Assembly (NCBI GenBank): GCA_016196925.1
Contig: JACPWS010000031.1
Location: forward strand, 42,114-106,113
Direction of reading: 5' to 3'
Length of the DNA: 64,000 nt
Source: Burkholderiales bacterium
Lineage (GTDB): Bacteria; Pseudomonadota; Gammaproteobacteria; Burkholderiales; Burkholderiaceae_D
A program made the translations under genes and the position numbers. How positions within the stretch are numbered: the first letter of the stretch is position 1; every line of letters starts with the position of its first letter. Below, piece by piece: positions 49,925-58,366 of this stretch. The notes under the pieces were generated by a model. The model had not been told where the DNA came from. It made no database searches and worked only from the letters and a program-made list of their open reading frames with translations.

Positions 49925-52900
49925 TCAGCAAAAGTCGCGGCTGCCGGTTTCCAGTTGGCCCAGCAAATGCGACATGTCAACCAGGCGTTTCGCGACCAGA
50001 TGGTGCACTTCGCCCTCGCATTGCCAGATGCCGTACACGCCGAGCAAGGACGCGTTCAGCACTTCGCGCCGCTGCTGCTCCACCAGGGACGGCCAGACGA
50101 TCACATTCACCGTCCCGCTCTCGTCTTCGAGCGTGATGAACAGCACGCCGTTGGCGGTGCCGGGGCGCTGGCGCACGGTGACGATGCCGCAGCCGCGCGC
50201 GAACTGGCCTTGCTGAAAAGTATGCAGCAGCTCTGCCGGCAAGAAACGCTTGGCCAGCAAGTGCGCGCGCAACAGCGCCACCGGATGGCGCCGCAGGCTC
50301 AGTCCCAGACTGTGGTAGTCGCTGACGATTTCCTGTGCTTCGGACGGCGCCGGCAATGGCGGCGCAGCTTCCTGCAGCGTGGTCGGGCGCAGCAAATCGC
50401 GCTCCGGCGCCGCGACTACCGCTTGCCACAGCGCCTGGCGCCGGTGCCCGGCCAGCGTTTCCAGCGCATTGCCGGCGGCCAGCGCCTGCAATTCCTGGCG
50501 CTGCAATTGTGCCCGCCGCGCCAGATCGGCAACATCGGCAAACGACCCTTGCCGGCGCGCCTGCCGGGTGCGGGCCGCCGCGGCGGCCGGCATCCCGCGC
50601 AACAGCGCCAGCCCGAGGCGCACCGCCGGCTGCGGCGTGCCGGTGGTGCGCTCGCTGGCGGGGTCTTCTTCCAGGCTGCTGTCCCAGTCGCTGTATTGCA
50701 CATCGACCGGCCGCACTTGCACCTCGTGCCGGCGCGCATCCTGGATCAGTTGCGCCGCGGAATAAAACCCCATCGGCAGCGAATTCAGCAAGGCGCACAG
50801 AAAGACGGCCGGTTCGTGGCGCTTGATCCAGCTGCTGGCATAGGCCAGGATGGCGAAGCTGGCGGCATGGCTTTCCGGGAAACCGTATTCGCCGAAGCCC
50901 TTCATTTGCTCGAAGATGGCGAGCGCGTATTGTTCTTCGTAGCCGTTCTTCAGCATGGCGCCGACTATCCTGTCCTGGTACGCTTCCAGCCCGCCCTTGC
51001 GCTTCCAGGCCGCCATCGCGCGCCGCAAGCCGTCGGCTTCGCCGGGTGTGAAATCGGCCGCCAGCATGGCGATTTGCATGACTTGCTCCTGGAAAATCGG
51101 CACCCCCAGCGTGCGGCTCAGCGCCGCCTGCATGGCTGGATTCTGATGCTGCTCTATCGCTTCCTTGCCCTGGCGCCGGCGCAGATAGGGGTGCACCATG
51201 CCGCCCTGTATCGGCCCTGGCCGCACGATCGCCACCTGCACCACCAGATCGTAAAATTCGCGCGGGCGCAGGCGCGGCAACATGCTCATCTGGGCGCGCG
51301 ATTCGATCTGGAACACGCCTACGGTGTCGGCGCGGCAGATCATGTCGTAAGTGGCGCTATCTTCGCGCGGGATATCCTGCATGCGGCGCGGCCTGCCCGG
51401 CAAGCCGGCCATCAGCTTGAAGGCCCGTTGCAGGGCGGACAGCATGCCGAGCGCCAGCACGTCGACCTTCAGCAAGCCCAGCGCTTCCAGATCGTCCTTG
51501 TCCCACTGGATCACGCAGCGGTCTTGCATGGCGGCGTTTTCTATCGGCACCAGGCGCGACAATTTGCCGCGCGCGATCACGAAGCCGCCGCTGTGTTGCG
51601 ATAAGTGGCGCGGGAAGCGCAGCAATTGCCAGACCAGCGCCGCCCATTGCCGCGCCAGCGGCGTGCCGCTATCGAGTCCGCATTCGGCGAAACGCTGCAA
51701 CAGATCTTGCTTGCCGTCGAACCAGCGCTGCGACTTGGCCAGCGCATCGACGATGGCCATATCGACGCCGAGCGCCTTGCCGACTTCGCGCAAGGCGCCG
51801 CGCGGCCGGTAAGTGTGGACGGCGGCGGCCAGCGCGGCGCGGTCGCGGCCGTATTTGTTGTAAATGTATTGCATCACTTCTTCGCGCCGCTGATGTTCAA
51901 AGTCGACGTCGATATCGGGCGGCTCGCCGCGTTCCTTCGAGAGAAAACGCTCGAACAGCAGGCTATTGTTTTCCGGATTGACTTCGGTCACATGCAGGCA
52001 ATAGCAGACCACGGAATTGGCGGCGGAACCGCGCCCTTGGCACAGGATGTCGCGCGAGCGGGCGAAGTTGACGATGTCGTGCACCGTCAGGAAATACGGC
52101 TCGTAAGCGAGTTCCGCTATCAGTTGCAGCTCGTGCTCGATCTGGTCGCGGATCGCCGCCGCCAGCCCTTGCGGATAGCGCTGTTGCGCGCCGCGGTACA
52201 CCAGCTGGCGCAGATAGGCGCCCGCGGTCTGGCCGGCCGGCACCAGCTCGTCCGGGTATTCGTAGCGCAATTCGTCCAGCGAGAAATGGCATCGGCCGGC
52301 GATCTCCACGCTGTGCGCCAGCGCGGCGGGCGGATAGAGATTCGCCAGCCGCAAGCGCGAGCGCAGATGCTGTTCCGCATTCGGCGCCAGGGCGTAACCG
52401 GCTTGCGCGATCGGTTTGCCGATGCGGATCGCGGTCAGCGTGTCTTGCAAAGGCTTGCGGGAGCGCACATGCATGCAGACATGGCCGATCGCCGTCACCG
52501 GCAAGCCATGCCGGGCGGCGCAGTCGTACACCAGGCGGCGCTGGTAGTCATCCATGCCGCGCGTCAGCAAATTCAGGCCCAGCCAGGCGCGCTGCGGGAA
52601 GGTGGCAGCCAGCCAGGCGCTTTGCGCCGCCAGCGTCGCACCGTCGGCCGGATAAGCGGGAACCAGGATCAGCAGGCAATCGGGCAAGCCGGCCAGGTGG
52701 GACAAGTTTTTCGGCGGGGCGGAAAAATCGTTCGCGCTCAGTAAATATTGCCCCTTGCCGCAACGGCCGCGCGCCAGCGTGATCAGCTCGGCCAGATTGC
52801 CGTAGCCTTCGCGATTGCAGGCCAGGGCGATCAGGGTCAGCGGCGGGGTGCTGACGTTGCCTTCCAGTTTGAAGTGGGCGCCGATCAGCAAGGGCAGCGC

Positions 52901-53101
52901 TTGCTTCCTGGCTTCCTGATGGGCGCGCACCACGCCGGCCAGCGAGCATTCATCGGTGATCGCCAGCGCCGCGTAGCCGAGCTGCACGGCGCGCGCCACC
53001 AGCTCTTCGGCATGCGAAGCGCCTTGCAGAAAGCTGAAGTTGGACAGGCAAAACAGCTCGGCGTAAGCGGGCAAGAGTTTGCGTTCAGTGCCGGGCATCA
53101 T
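49925..53101 (-). CDS. dnaE2: Error-prone DNA polymerase DnaE2
   Basis: DnaE2 (ImuC) is the polymerase of the SOS mutagenesis cassette and copies damaged DNA with ImuB. An N-terminal PHP domain (FCLSNFSFLQGASHAEELV) leads the 1058-residue chain. The catalytic centre is in PDIDVDFEHQRREEV with GRGSAANSVVCYCL before it and LKVDVLALGML after. An OB fold near the end reads GVLFITLEDESGTVNVIVW. It is shorter than replicative DnaE and lacks the tau-binding tail, as DnaE2 does. It overlaps imuB by 4 bases. Confidence 0.96.
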   Translation of the reverse strand: MMPGTERKLLPAYAELFCLSNFSFLQGASHAEELVARAVQLGYAALAITDECSLAGVVRAHQEARKQALPLLIGAHFKLEGNVSTPPLTLIALACNREGYGNLAELITLARGRCGKGQYLLSANDFSAPPKNLSHLAGLPDCLLILVPAYPADGATLAAQSAWLAATFPQRAWLGLNLLTRGMDDYQRRLVYDCAARHGLPVTAIGHVCMHVRSRKPLQDTLTAIRIGKPIAQAGYALAPNAEQHLRSRLRLANLYPPAALAHSVEIAGRCHFSLDELRYEYPDELVPAGQTAGAYLRQLVYRGAQQRYPQGLAAAIRDQIEHELQLIAELAYEPYFLTVHDIVNFARSRDILCQGRGSAANSVVCYCLHVTEVNPENNSLLFERFLSKERGEPPDIDVDFEHQRREEVMQYIYNKYGRDRAALAAAVHTYRPRGALREVGKALGVDMAIVDALAKSQRWFDGKQDLLQRFAECGLDSGTPLARQWAALVWQLLRFPRHLSQHSGGFVIARGKLSRLVPIENAAMQDRCVIQWDKDDLEALGLLKVDVLALGMLSALQRAFKLMAGLPGRPRRMQDIPREDSATYDMICRADTVGVFQIESRAQMSMLPRLRPREFYDLVVQVAIVRPGPIQGGMVHPYLRRRQGKEAIEQHQNPAMQAALSRTLGVPIFQEQVMQIAMLAADFTPGEADGLRRAMAAWKRKGGLEAYQDRIVGAMLKNGYEEQYALAIFEQMKGFGEYGFPESHAASFAILAYASSWIKRHEPAVFLCALLNSLPMGFYSAAQLIQDARRHEVQVRPVDVQYSDWDSSLEEDPASERTTGTPQPAVRLGLALLRGMPAAAAARTRQARRQGSFADVADLARRAQLQRQELQALAAGNALETLAGHRRQALWQAVVAAPERDLLRPTTLQEAAPPLPAPSEAQEIVSDYHSLGLSLRRHPVALLRAHLLAKRFLPAELLHTFQQGQFARGCGIVTVRQRPGTANGVLFITLEDESGTVNVIVWPSLVEQQRREVLNASLLGVYGIWQCEGEVHHLVAKRLVDMSHLLGQLETGSRDFC

Positions 53102-54669
53102 CCGAACACCCCGTGTAAAAACCAGGCCGGCTCGGCCTGCGATTCAGCCTGCGCTTCATCCTTAGATTGGGCGGGCTGGCGTTCGCGGTAAATCCAGTAC
53201 TGCACATGCCGCTCATCGAGCGCGACGAAGTAATCGCGCGCCTCTGCTTGCGGGTCCCACCAGCCGGTTTCTATCCTTTCCGCCGGCGTCAGCAGGGTGA
53301 GCGGGGAGCCGTAATACGGTTTGTGGCGGCGCATTTCCAGCGGTTGCGCTTGCGGCAACAGCCAGCCAGGGCGCAAGGGCGCCGTTGCGGACGGCGTTTC
53401 CGTTACGCCGGCCGGCGCCGCGGCCGCCTTGTCCAGCACCGGCAGCCAGCGGTTCGCCACTTCCGGCCTGTGGTCGGCTTGCGGCGCCGGGCGCAACACT
53501 TGCCCTTCGCCCAGCCTGGCGATCAGCAATTCCAGCAAGCGCCGATGATCTTGCGCCTGGCCGCCCGGCTCGGGGAACAGGCTGGCGCTCCGGGCTTGCA
53601 ACGGCACGGTATCGAGCGCCTCCAGCGTCACGCCTATCACCGCGGCATGCAATTGCACTTGCCCCAGTTTTTCTTTCAGCAGATTCAGTAAATGACCCTC
53701 TTGCCAGCCGGCTTCGGCCAGCGCGATGTCGAGCACGCTGGCCGGTATCGCTTGCCGCCCGCGCTCATGTTGCAGATACAGCTTGATCTTGCCGACGGCC
53801 AGCCGCCTGGCGCTCAGCCAGCCTGTCATTTGCAGCAGCAGGCTGCGGGCATAGGCCAGGATGGCGTCCGCCTGTTCCATGCGGTCGGGCAATTCCATGC
53901 TGGCCTTGAATTCCGGCGCGGCGACGACCCAGTCATGCAACTCCGCCAGCCTGCCGTAGGCCTGATCGAGTTCGTTCAACAGCGCCTGACCGCAGCGCCT
54001 TTGCAAGCCTGGCCGCGGCAAGCGCCGCAATTCTCCCAGACGGCAACAAGCGATGCCGTGCAATAACTCCAGGCAAGGCGCGGCCGCGGCCAGCAAATTG
54101 AGCGGCAAGGCATCCAGCCGCGCCGCCAGCTTGTGCGGCTGCAACACCTGCAGCCCACGGCGCCGGCGCGCCGCCGCATGACGCGCCAGCAACCAGGCTG
54201 CCCCGGCCGTAGGCGCGCAGCCGGTGGCCAACGTGAAACCGAGCAGTGCCAGCGTATGGCGCAGCCGGCGCAGCAAGGCGCGGATGCCGCCGAACAGGCG
54301 CAGGCTGGCGCCGACCTCGAGCAAGACGCTGGCATCTTGCGCCAGCGCGACTTGCGGCGAATATTGCAACAGGCTGAGGGCGACGCTGTGCAAGGCCGCC
54401 TGTTCACGCGCGCGATCGCGCTGAAAGCACAAGGCTTCGGACGCCAGCATCGTTACCCCGCCCTGACGCATGCCGGCGCGCACGCCGGCCGCCTGTGCAG
54501 CGGCGGACAGCGCCGTGACGCGCTTTTGCTCCAGCACCACGCTGACAAGGCCAGCCTCCGGCGCCAGCCAGCGCGGGCGAAACACTTCAAGCTGGAGCAG
54601 GGGCAAATGAACGGCTAGCCACAGGCAGCCCGGCGGCCGCAGTGGCGCGGCCAAATTCTGGTTCGGCAT
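53098..54669 (-). CDS. imuB: ImuB, catalytically inactive Y-family polymerase homologue
   Basis: ImuB links DnaE2 to the sliding clamp during translesion synthesis. The 523-residue protein has a Y-family fold, with LWLAVHLPLLQLEVFRPRWL at the start in place of the metal-binding DxDxFFASVE of active polymerases, and ALAQDASVLLEVGASLRLFG further on. The motif-I loss indicates no polymerase activity, as known for ImuB. It overlaps imuA by 83 bases and dnaE2 by 4. Confidence 0.93.
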   Translation of the reverse strand: MPNQNLAAPLRPPGCLWLAVHLPLLQLEVFRPRWLAPEAGLVSVVLEQKRVTALSAAAQAAGVRAGMRQGGVTMLASEALCFQRDRAREQAALHSVALSLLQYSPQVALAQDASVLLEVGASLRLFGGIRALLRRLRHTLALLGFTLATGCAPTAGAAWLLARHAAARRRRGLQVLQPHKLAARLDALPLNLLAAAAPCLELLHGIACCRLGELRRLPRPGLQRRCGQALLNELDQAYGRLAELHDWVVAAPEFKASMELPDRMEQADAILAYARSLLLQMTGWLSARRLAVGKIKLYLQHERGRQAIPASVLDIALAEAGWQEGHLLNLLKEKLGQVQLHAAVIGVTLEALDTVPLQARSASLFPEPGGQAQDHRRLLELLIARLGEGQVLRPAPQADHRPEVANRWLPVLDKAAAAPAGVTETPSATAPLRPGWLLPQAQPLEMRRHKPYYGSPLTLLTPAERIETGWWDPQAEARDYFVALDERHVQYWIYRERQPAQSKDEAQAESQAEPAWFLHGVFG

Positions 54670-55306
54670 AAGGAAATAAATAGGGATGGGCGGGCAGGCG
54701 CAGCAGCAGCGGCTTAGCCAGCGGCGCGCCGCGGCGTTTTAGTATTTGCAATTGCAAACCTTGCGCCGCGGCTTGCAAGGAAATTCTCAAAGGGGCAGGC
54801 GAGGGTAGCGACGCGCACTGCAGCGAGCGTATCAGGCACAGCAAGGTGGCCGTGCCTTGCGCCGCCAGATGCAACCGGCGCAAGGCTTCACTGCGCAATT
54901 GCGACTGCCAGAACAGCAACGCACCGCAACTGCCGTTGCGCAAGATTTGCTCCGCCGCCCAGAGGGCATCGGCATGTTTGCTGCAGCGTACCCAGAGCAG
55001 CTGCGCCGGCGCCAGGCCGGCAGCGGAAAAAGCCAGCGCCTGCGGCGTATATGGCGGCGTCAATAGCAAGACCGGGCGATTTTCCAGATGTGGGAAAGCC
55101 GGCCCCAGCAAGCGCAATTCGGCGCTACCCGCTTGCGGGATCAGGATTTCAGTCAATTGCCCCAGCGGCCAGCCACCGCCCGGCAATTCCGCCGCCAGCG
55201 CCGGGTAACCGCTGTCGACATAAGCGCCGCAGCCGCGCGCCAGCTGGGAGGCGCGCCACAAGGCCGGATGGATAGCTTCCGCCGCGAGAGTAGGATGGCC
55301 AGGCAT
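54587..55306 (-). CDS. imuA: ImuA, translesion synthesis-associated protein
   Basis: ImuA is a RecA/SulA-like protein that works with ImuB and DnaE2. The 239-residue protein starts MPGHPTLAAEAIHPALWRAS and has ELPGGGWPLGQLTEILIPQA, the segment matching the RecA-like N-terminal part of the family, then RPVLLLTPPYTPQA and LWVRCSKHADALWAAEQIL. The ATG at 55306 was preferred to a TTG two codons upstream. It begins the imuA-imuB-dnaE2 operon, with a LexA box immediately upstream. Confidence 0.92.
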   Translation of the reverse strand: MPGHPTLAAEAIHPALWRASQLARGCGAYVDSGYPALAAELPGGGWPLGQLTEILIPQAGSAELRLLGPAFPHLENRPVLLLTPPYTPQALAFSAAGLAPAQLLWVRCSKHADALWAAEQILRNGSCGALLFWQSQLRSEALRRLHLAAQGTATLLCLIRSLQCASLPSPAPLRISLQAAAQGLQLQILKRRGAPLAKPLLLRLPAHPYLFPYAEPEFGRATAAAGLPVASRSFAPAPA

Positions 55307-55315
55307 ACGCAAAGA

Positions 55316-55335
55316 TACTGATTAAAAACACAGTA
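55316..55335 (-). promoter_or_regulatory. LexA (SOS) box before imuA-imuB-dnaE2
   Basis: TACTGATTAAAAACACAGTA matches CTG-N10-CAG (CTG 55318-55320, CAG 55331-55333) and ends 10 bases from the imuA ATG. Repression by LexA and induction after DNA damage are expected for this cassette. Confidence 0.85.
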
Positions 55336-55402
55336 TATTTGCGTAAACGTTTAATTTCAAAGCTTTTTATGTAACGTGGAAAGGAAGCGACACTTATTTA
55401 AA

Positions 55403-55422
55403 TACTGATTGCGCATACAGTA
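55403..55422 (+). promoter_or_regulatory. Second LexA (SOS) box facing a small ORF
   Basis: TACTGATTGCGCATACAGTA again fits CTG-N10-CAG, 67 bases beyond the first box and 100 bases before the ATG at 55522. TTAAAG follows at 55429-55434 as a possible -10. It suggests separate SOS control of the rightward gene. Confidence 0.8.
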
Positions 55423-55521
55423 GTTTGTGTTAAAGTGTTTTCCATCGACCACGCAGAAACCGCATGACTACCCTGTAATACCTATCTCGCAATACTTACC
55501 TCGACACGGAGATTTACTGAC

Positions 55522-55749
55522 ATGGCAAACCTCGAACAAGCTTTTGATGCACGCTTCAGCCTGCAATGTGCCCCGGCTTCCTTTTTATTGCGTCTGGGTA
55601 GCCGCGAGATTTTTGTTTGTCGCGATTTCCGCCAGCGCTATTACAGCGTAAACCCGCTGATCGATTGCGCCACCGGCATCCAGGCCGGCCATCTGGAAAT
55701 TTTACTGTTCCGCAAATGGCTGGTGATTTTGTCGAAAGCGAAATGGTAA
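55522..55749 (+). CDS. Unrecognised 75-residue protein, probably SOS-controlled
   Basis: GGAG lies 9 bases before the ATG. The product has no signal peptide or long hydrophobic helix; it contains RFSLQCAPASFLLRLGSREI and many aromatic and basic residues, with RKWLVILSKAKW at the end. No family was recognised. A LexA box 100 bases upstream and the divergent imu operon suggest a role in the DNA-damage response. The ORF ends about 5 bases before transposon-derived sequence starts, so truncation of a longer gene is possible. Confidence 0.55.
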   Translation: MANLEQAFDARFSLQCAPASFLLRLGSREIFVCRDFRQRYYSVNPLIDCATGIQAGHLEILLFRKWLVILSKAKW

Positions 55750-55786
55750 GCGGCCCAGTGTGGGCGAAGCTACAATTTGACGACAT

Positions 55787-56008
55787 TTAGCTTTGCCCGG
55801 GTTGTTGACCCGTCTCGCGCAAAGCGTCGTAGAGCGCCGTCTTCCCGATTTTGAGCCGTGTTGCCACCTCATGGACATTCAGCCCTTGTGCCAGCAGGGC
55901 CCTCGCCTTTTGCAGTTTGTGGCTGGTGACGACGGGCTTTCTCCCACCTTTGCGGCCGTGCGCGGCCGCAGCGGACAATCCCGCTTTGGTTCGCTCACAG
56001 ATGAGATC
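55787..56008 (-). pseudogene. tnpR: 3' fragment of a Tn3-family resolvase gene
   Basis: The reading DLICERTKAGLSAAAA, then GRKGGRKPVVTSHKLQKARA and LKIGKTALYDALRETGQ, is the C-terminal helix-turn-helix of a serine resolvase. It is nearly the same as the end of the intact tnpR at 62432. The N-terminal catalytic part is missing because the similarity ends at 56008, where a long palindrome begins. The similar block is 55754-56008 against 62399-62653, 255 bases each without gaps. Confidence 0.88.
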
Positions 56009-56073
56009 GGGGGTAAGCCCAAACCGCCGAATATGCGGAGCTCAGCATATTCGGCGGTTTGGGCTTAGCCCCC
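56009..56073. repeat. Long perfect palindrome beside the resolvase fragment
   Basis: AAGCCCAAACCGCCGAATATGC is read at 56015-56036 as two joined parts (AAGCCCAAACC, GCCGAATATGC) and its exact inverse at 56045-56066, around an 8-base centre with GAGCTC. G and C runs extend both ends. Core GAATATGC-N8-GCATATTC recurs in the palindrome at 62334. It may be two abutting Tn3-type terminal repeats or a separate palindromic element. Confidence 0.7.
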
Positions 56074-56210
56074 CCCCAACTTCGGTAACTTCTACCGCAG
56101 CGCAACCCGCCACGCTTCCTGATCTGCGGGGCTGCTACTGCCCCGCAGGCGACAAGTCCTGCACGGCCTTCAATGCACCCCAATAGCCGGGCTTTGGATG
56201 CTGTTGGCTA

Positions 56211-56444
56211 TCAAAGAGCAAGGGTGTATCGCTGCGCCACCAGTCCCAGCCCGCGTTGCGGCTGGTATGGGCGTCGGAGATGCCCCACCATGTCACCGAC
56301 TACACCGCACAGGGCGATCAGCCGCCCCTCAAGGATGGCTCCCTTGATGTCCTTGATCAGCTGCTTGTGATGGTCGGTTTCGTAGTAGCCGGCCTGGCTG
56401 AGTGGTTGCGTCAGTCCGTAGTACTGCATCACTTCAACTCGCAT
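56211..56444 (-). pseudogene. Truncated AAA ATPase partner of a transposase
   Basis: MQYYGLTQPLSQAGYYETDH and KGAILEGRLIALCGVVG match the N-terminus of transposon AAA ATPases up to the start of Walker A (GVVGSGKT expected). The reading then leaves the family and stops, so the ATPase core is gone. The ATG at 56444 overlaps the end of the transposase remnant upstream, the usual order for this type of element. Confidence 0.65.
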
Positions 56445-56911
56445 GGTCCTCTCCATTCTTCTTGTTTCGGAAATAATCTCGTATGCGCGCGAGCACGACG
56501 CTGCGTGTCAGCGTCTCGCTCAGCACTTGGTCGATGATGGCGCGATCCTCCTGCGACAGCTTGGCCAGTGGCCTGGCCAGCTCGTCCGCAATCGCGAGCC
56601 TGGCTGCGATGACGTTCGCAAAATGGAATTCGTGCGCCTCGGCGTCGAAGGGCTGGATAGGCAGTTCGCCTGGTAGATTCAGTGGGGCCAGGTGCAGGTC
56701 CTTGCCGGCCAGCGTCGATGGGCAGCTTGAGCTGATCCGCCAGGGTGCGGATACGGTCGGCGCGCGCGTCGGCCGCGCCGCGCTTGAAGGCGCGGTACCG
56801 GTTCAACGGGATCGGCCCGGCGACCGGGTAATACGGGCCAGTGCGCACGCCTTCGTACTCGACATACAGTTCGTTGTCGAACAGCCCCCAGAGCATTATG
56901 GTGTATCCCAC
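56434..56911 (-). pseudogene. C-terminal fragment of a DDE transposase, frameshifted
   Basis: The reading TIMLWGLFDNELYVEYEGVR, then GPYYPVAGPIPLNRYRAFKR and LADQLKLPI, is the C-terminal beta-barrel of a large DDE/rve transposase. Near 56715 it shifts frame and continues as LAGKDLHLAPLNLPGELPIQ, then ARPLAKLSQEDRAIIDQVLS and RDYFRNKKNG to a stop at 56434. The catalytic core is missing. It pairs with the ATPase fragment downstream. Confidence 0.7.
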
Positions 56912-56971
56912 TGCACCTCAAACCCCAAGTTGAGCGTAGCTTGTTTGGGCTCGCCGCATACCAGGACACTG

Positions 56972-57502
56972 TTAAGAGTGGCTTGGAGTAGCCTCGCGTG
57001 GCGGACGAATGCCGGTGTACTGAACCGACACCAGTTTCCAGGTCGCGCCGATCTTTCGTGCCACATAGCTGGCACGCACCGCCACGCTTCGCAAGTTGCC
57101 GTCAGGGCCATTCATGCTGTAGGCCAGCTTGGCAATCACGATCACGGTATCGCCGAAAATGCGGGTGACTGGATCCTCCACAGTCATGGTCGGGGCGGGG
57201 CCCTTGTGTTCCGGGGCATAGAAGCCGAGCATCTTGACGCGTGGGTCCACCTCGCCGGCGGGAGAAATCTCTATATAGTTATCGGCGGTGACGGCTTTCA
57301 AACTCTCGACATCAAAAGCGCCTTGCGCCGTGACCTGGCGCCGGATCAGCTCAAGTACTTCGCCGCTGGAGTCTGCCGGTGGCGCCGCGATGGACGTTGT
57401 CGGGATCGCGACGAGCAGTGTCGCGCCGATTGTCATTGCGGCGCGCGCCGCAAGTGCGCGTGAAAACTCTTTCCAATACGAGGCAGCAATGATTTTCTTC
57501 AT
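56972..57502 (-). CDS. Exported NTF2/SnoaL-like protein
   Basis: The 176-residue precursor has a signal peptide (MTIGATLLVAIPTTSIAAPP) and an NTF2-like domain: LELIRRQVTAQGAFDVESLK, YIEISPAGEVDPRVKMLGFY, VIAKLAYSMNGPDGN and the final ATWKLVSVQYTGI, like DUF4440/SnoaL folds. The ATG at 57502 overlaps the MarR gene by 4 bases. The function of such exported members is unknown; it closes a four-gene operon. Confidence 0.78.
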   Translation of the reverse strand: MKKIIAASYWKEFSRALAARAAMTIGATLLVAIPTTSIAAPPADSSGEVLELIRRQVTAQGAFDVESLKAVTADNYIEISPAGEVDPRVKMLGFYAPEHKGPAPTMTVEDPVTRIFGDTVIVIAKLAYSMNGPDGNLRSVAVRASYVARKIGATWKLVSVQYTGIRPPREATPSHS

Positions 57503-57978
57503 GGTTCGACCTTTAGTGAGTTGGGGATAGATGCGCTTGCCAGGGGAGAGAAACGCACTGGACAAACAAGCTCACAATATGATCCCAGTGCTGCGGAAAC
57601 CATCTCAACCGCTGCGGGGGCGATTGATTCGACGGCTTCGGTGCAAATGCTATCGGCAGTCTCGCGTGCGGCGTTCACCAGCGCACGCCCGACTGGGCGA
57701 AGCACGGCCTGACGAAATCCATTCGCACCTTCGCGCACCACGAGGCCAATCTTTTCGAGCACGATCAACTGACGCAGCACCGACGATTGGGGCTGACCAA
57801 GCGGACGCACGAGTTCCGGAATGCTTACCCGACCACCGTCCGCTTGCGCGAGCAAATTCAGTAGCGCAAAGTCATTGAAACTGATGCCATGGTGTATGCC
57901 CAACTCGTCGTCAAGCTTGAGTTGCAGGCTGGCGTGGGCACGGTGTAGCGCCAAACAGAAGCTGAGATTCGTGTTCAT
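57499..57978 (-). CDS. MarR-family transcriptional regulator
   Basis: The 159-residue protein has a winged helix with LGIHHGISFNDFALLNLLAQ, the recognition region RVSIPELVRPLGQPQSSVLR and wing RQAVLRPVGRALV. GGAG lies 9 bases before the ATG at 57978. It overlaps both operon neighbours by 4 bases. It probably regulates its own operon, perhaps through the repeated sites before the DUF2239 gene. Confidence 0.85.
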   Translation of the reverse strand: MNTNLSFCLALHRAHASLQLKLDDELGIHHGISFNDFALLNLLAQADGGRVSIPELVRPLGQPQSSVLRQLIVLEKIGLVVREGANGFRQAVLRPVGRALVNAARETADSICTEAVESIAPAAVEMVSAALGSYCELVCPVRFSPLASASIPNSLKVEP

Positions 57979-58343
57979 CGAGGTTCGCTCCTGGGTTCGT
58001 CGTAGCCGAGTTCGCCGACACAAGGGATTTCCTGGCGCCACAGGCTAACTATCATTTCCAATTCTCGTGCGACATTGAACGCTGGATCTTCGCTGGGTTT
58101 GACCATGTCGAGTACGTCGAAGAGAAAGTTGGTCTCGCCGTGCTCGACCCAGTCCTGCGCAAGCCTCGCATTGCGATGCTGTCCATGCTGCAGTTCAAAA
58201 CGATGCCGGTTGAGTGTGCCCTGAACGTTCGTACTTCCTGCAACCAACGCCCGGCCTGTAATCTGGTTACGGATCGCATAGACGCCTGCTCGGGTTTTCG
58301 TCTCCAGATACTGTCGTTTCAGCGTCTTTTTGTTTGTCATCAT
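57975..58343 (-). CDS. GIY-YIG nuclease family protein
   Basis: This 122-residue protein has AGVYAIRNQITGRALVAGST, a divergent GIY-YIG motif (GVY, then an altered YIG), followed by NRHRFELQHGQHRNARLAQD and ETNFLFDVLDMV. Stand-alone GIY-YIG proteins of this size occur in many proteobacteria; nuclease activity is not certain because the second Tyr is replaced. Two ATG codons (58343, 58340) share an AAAGGA site. Confidence 0.75.
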   Translation of the reverse strand: MMTNKKTLKRQYLETKTRAGVYAIRNQITGRALVAGSTNVQGTLNRHRFELQHGQHRNARLAQDWVEHGETNFLFDVLDMVKPSEDPAFNVARELEMIVSLWRQEIPCVGELGYDEPRSEPR

Positions 58344-58366
58344 CAATCCTTTTTGTTCCAAATGAG

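Noticed and set aside
49955..52744. Long + strand readings (549 and 379 codons) opposite dnaE2
   Set aside because: They are mirror readings of a GC-rich gene with full DnaE2 motifs on the other strand; they lack family features and ribosome sites.
55427..55651. 74-codon reading overlapping the small SOS-linked ORF
   Set aside because: No ribosome site at its start; the overlapping 75-residue reading at 55522 has GGAG at good spacing.
56009..56080. Palindrome considered as an integron attC site
   Set aside because: The expected RYYYAAC/GTTRRRY end boxes are not present, and no integrase gene is seen.
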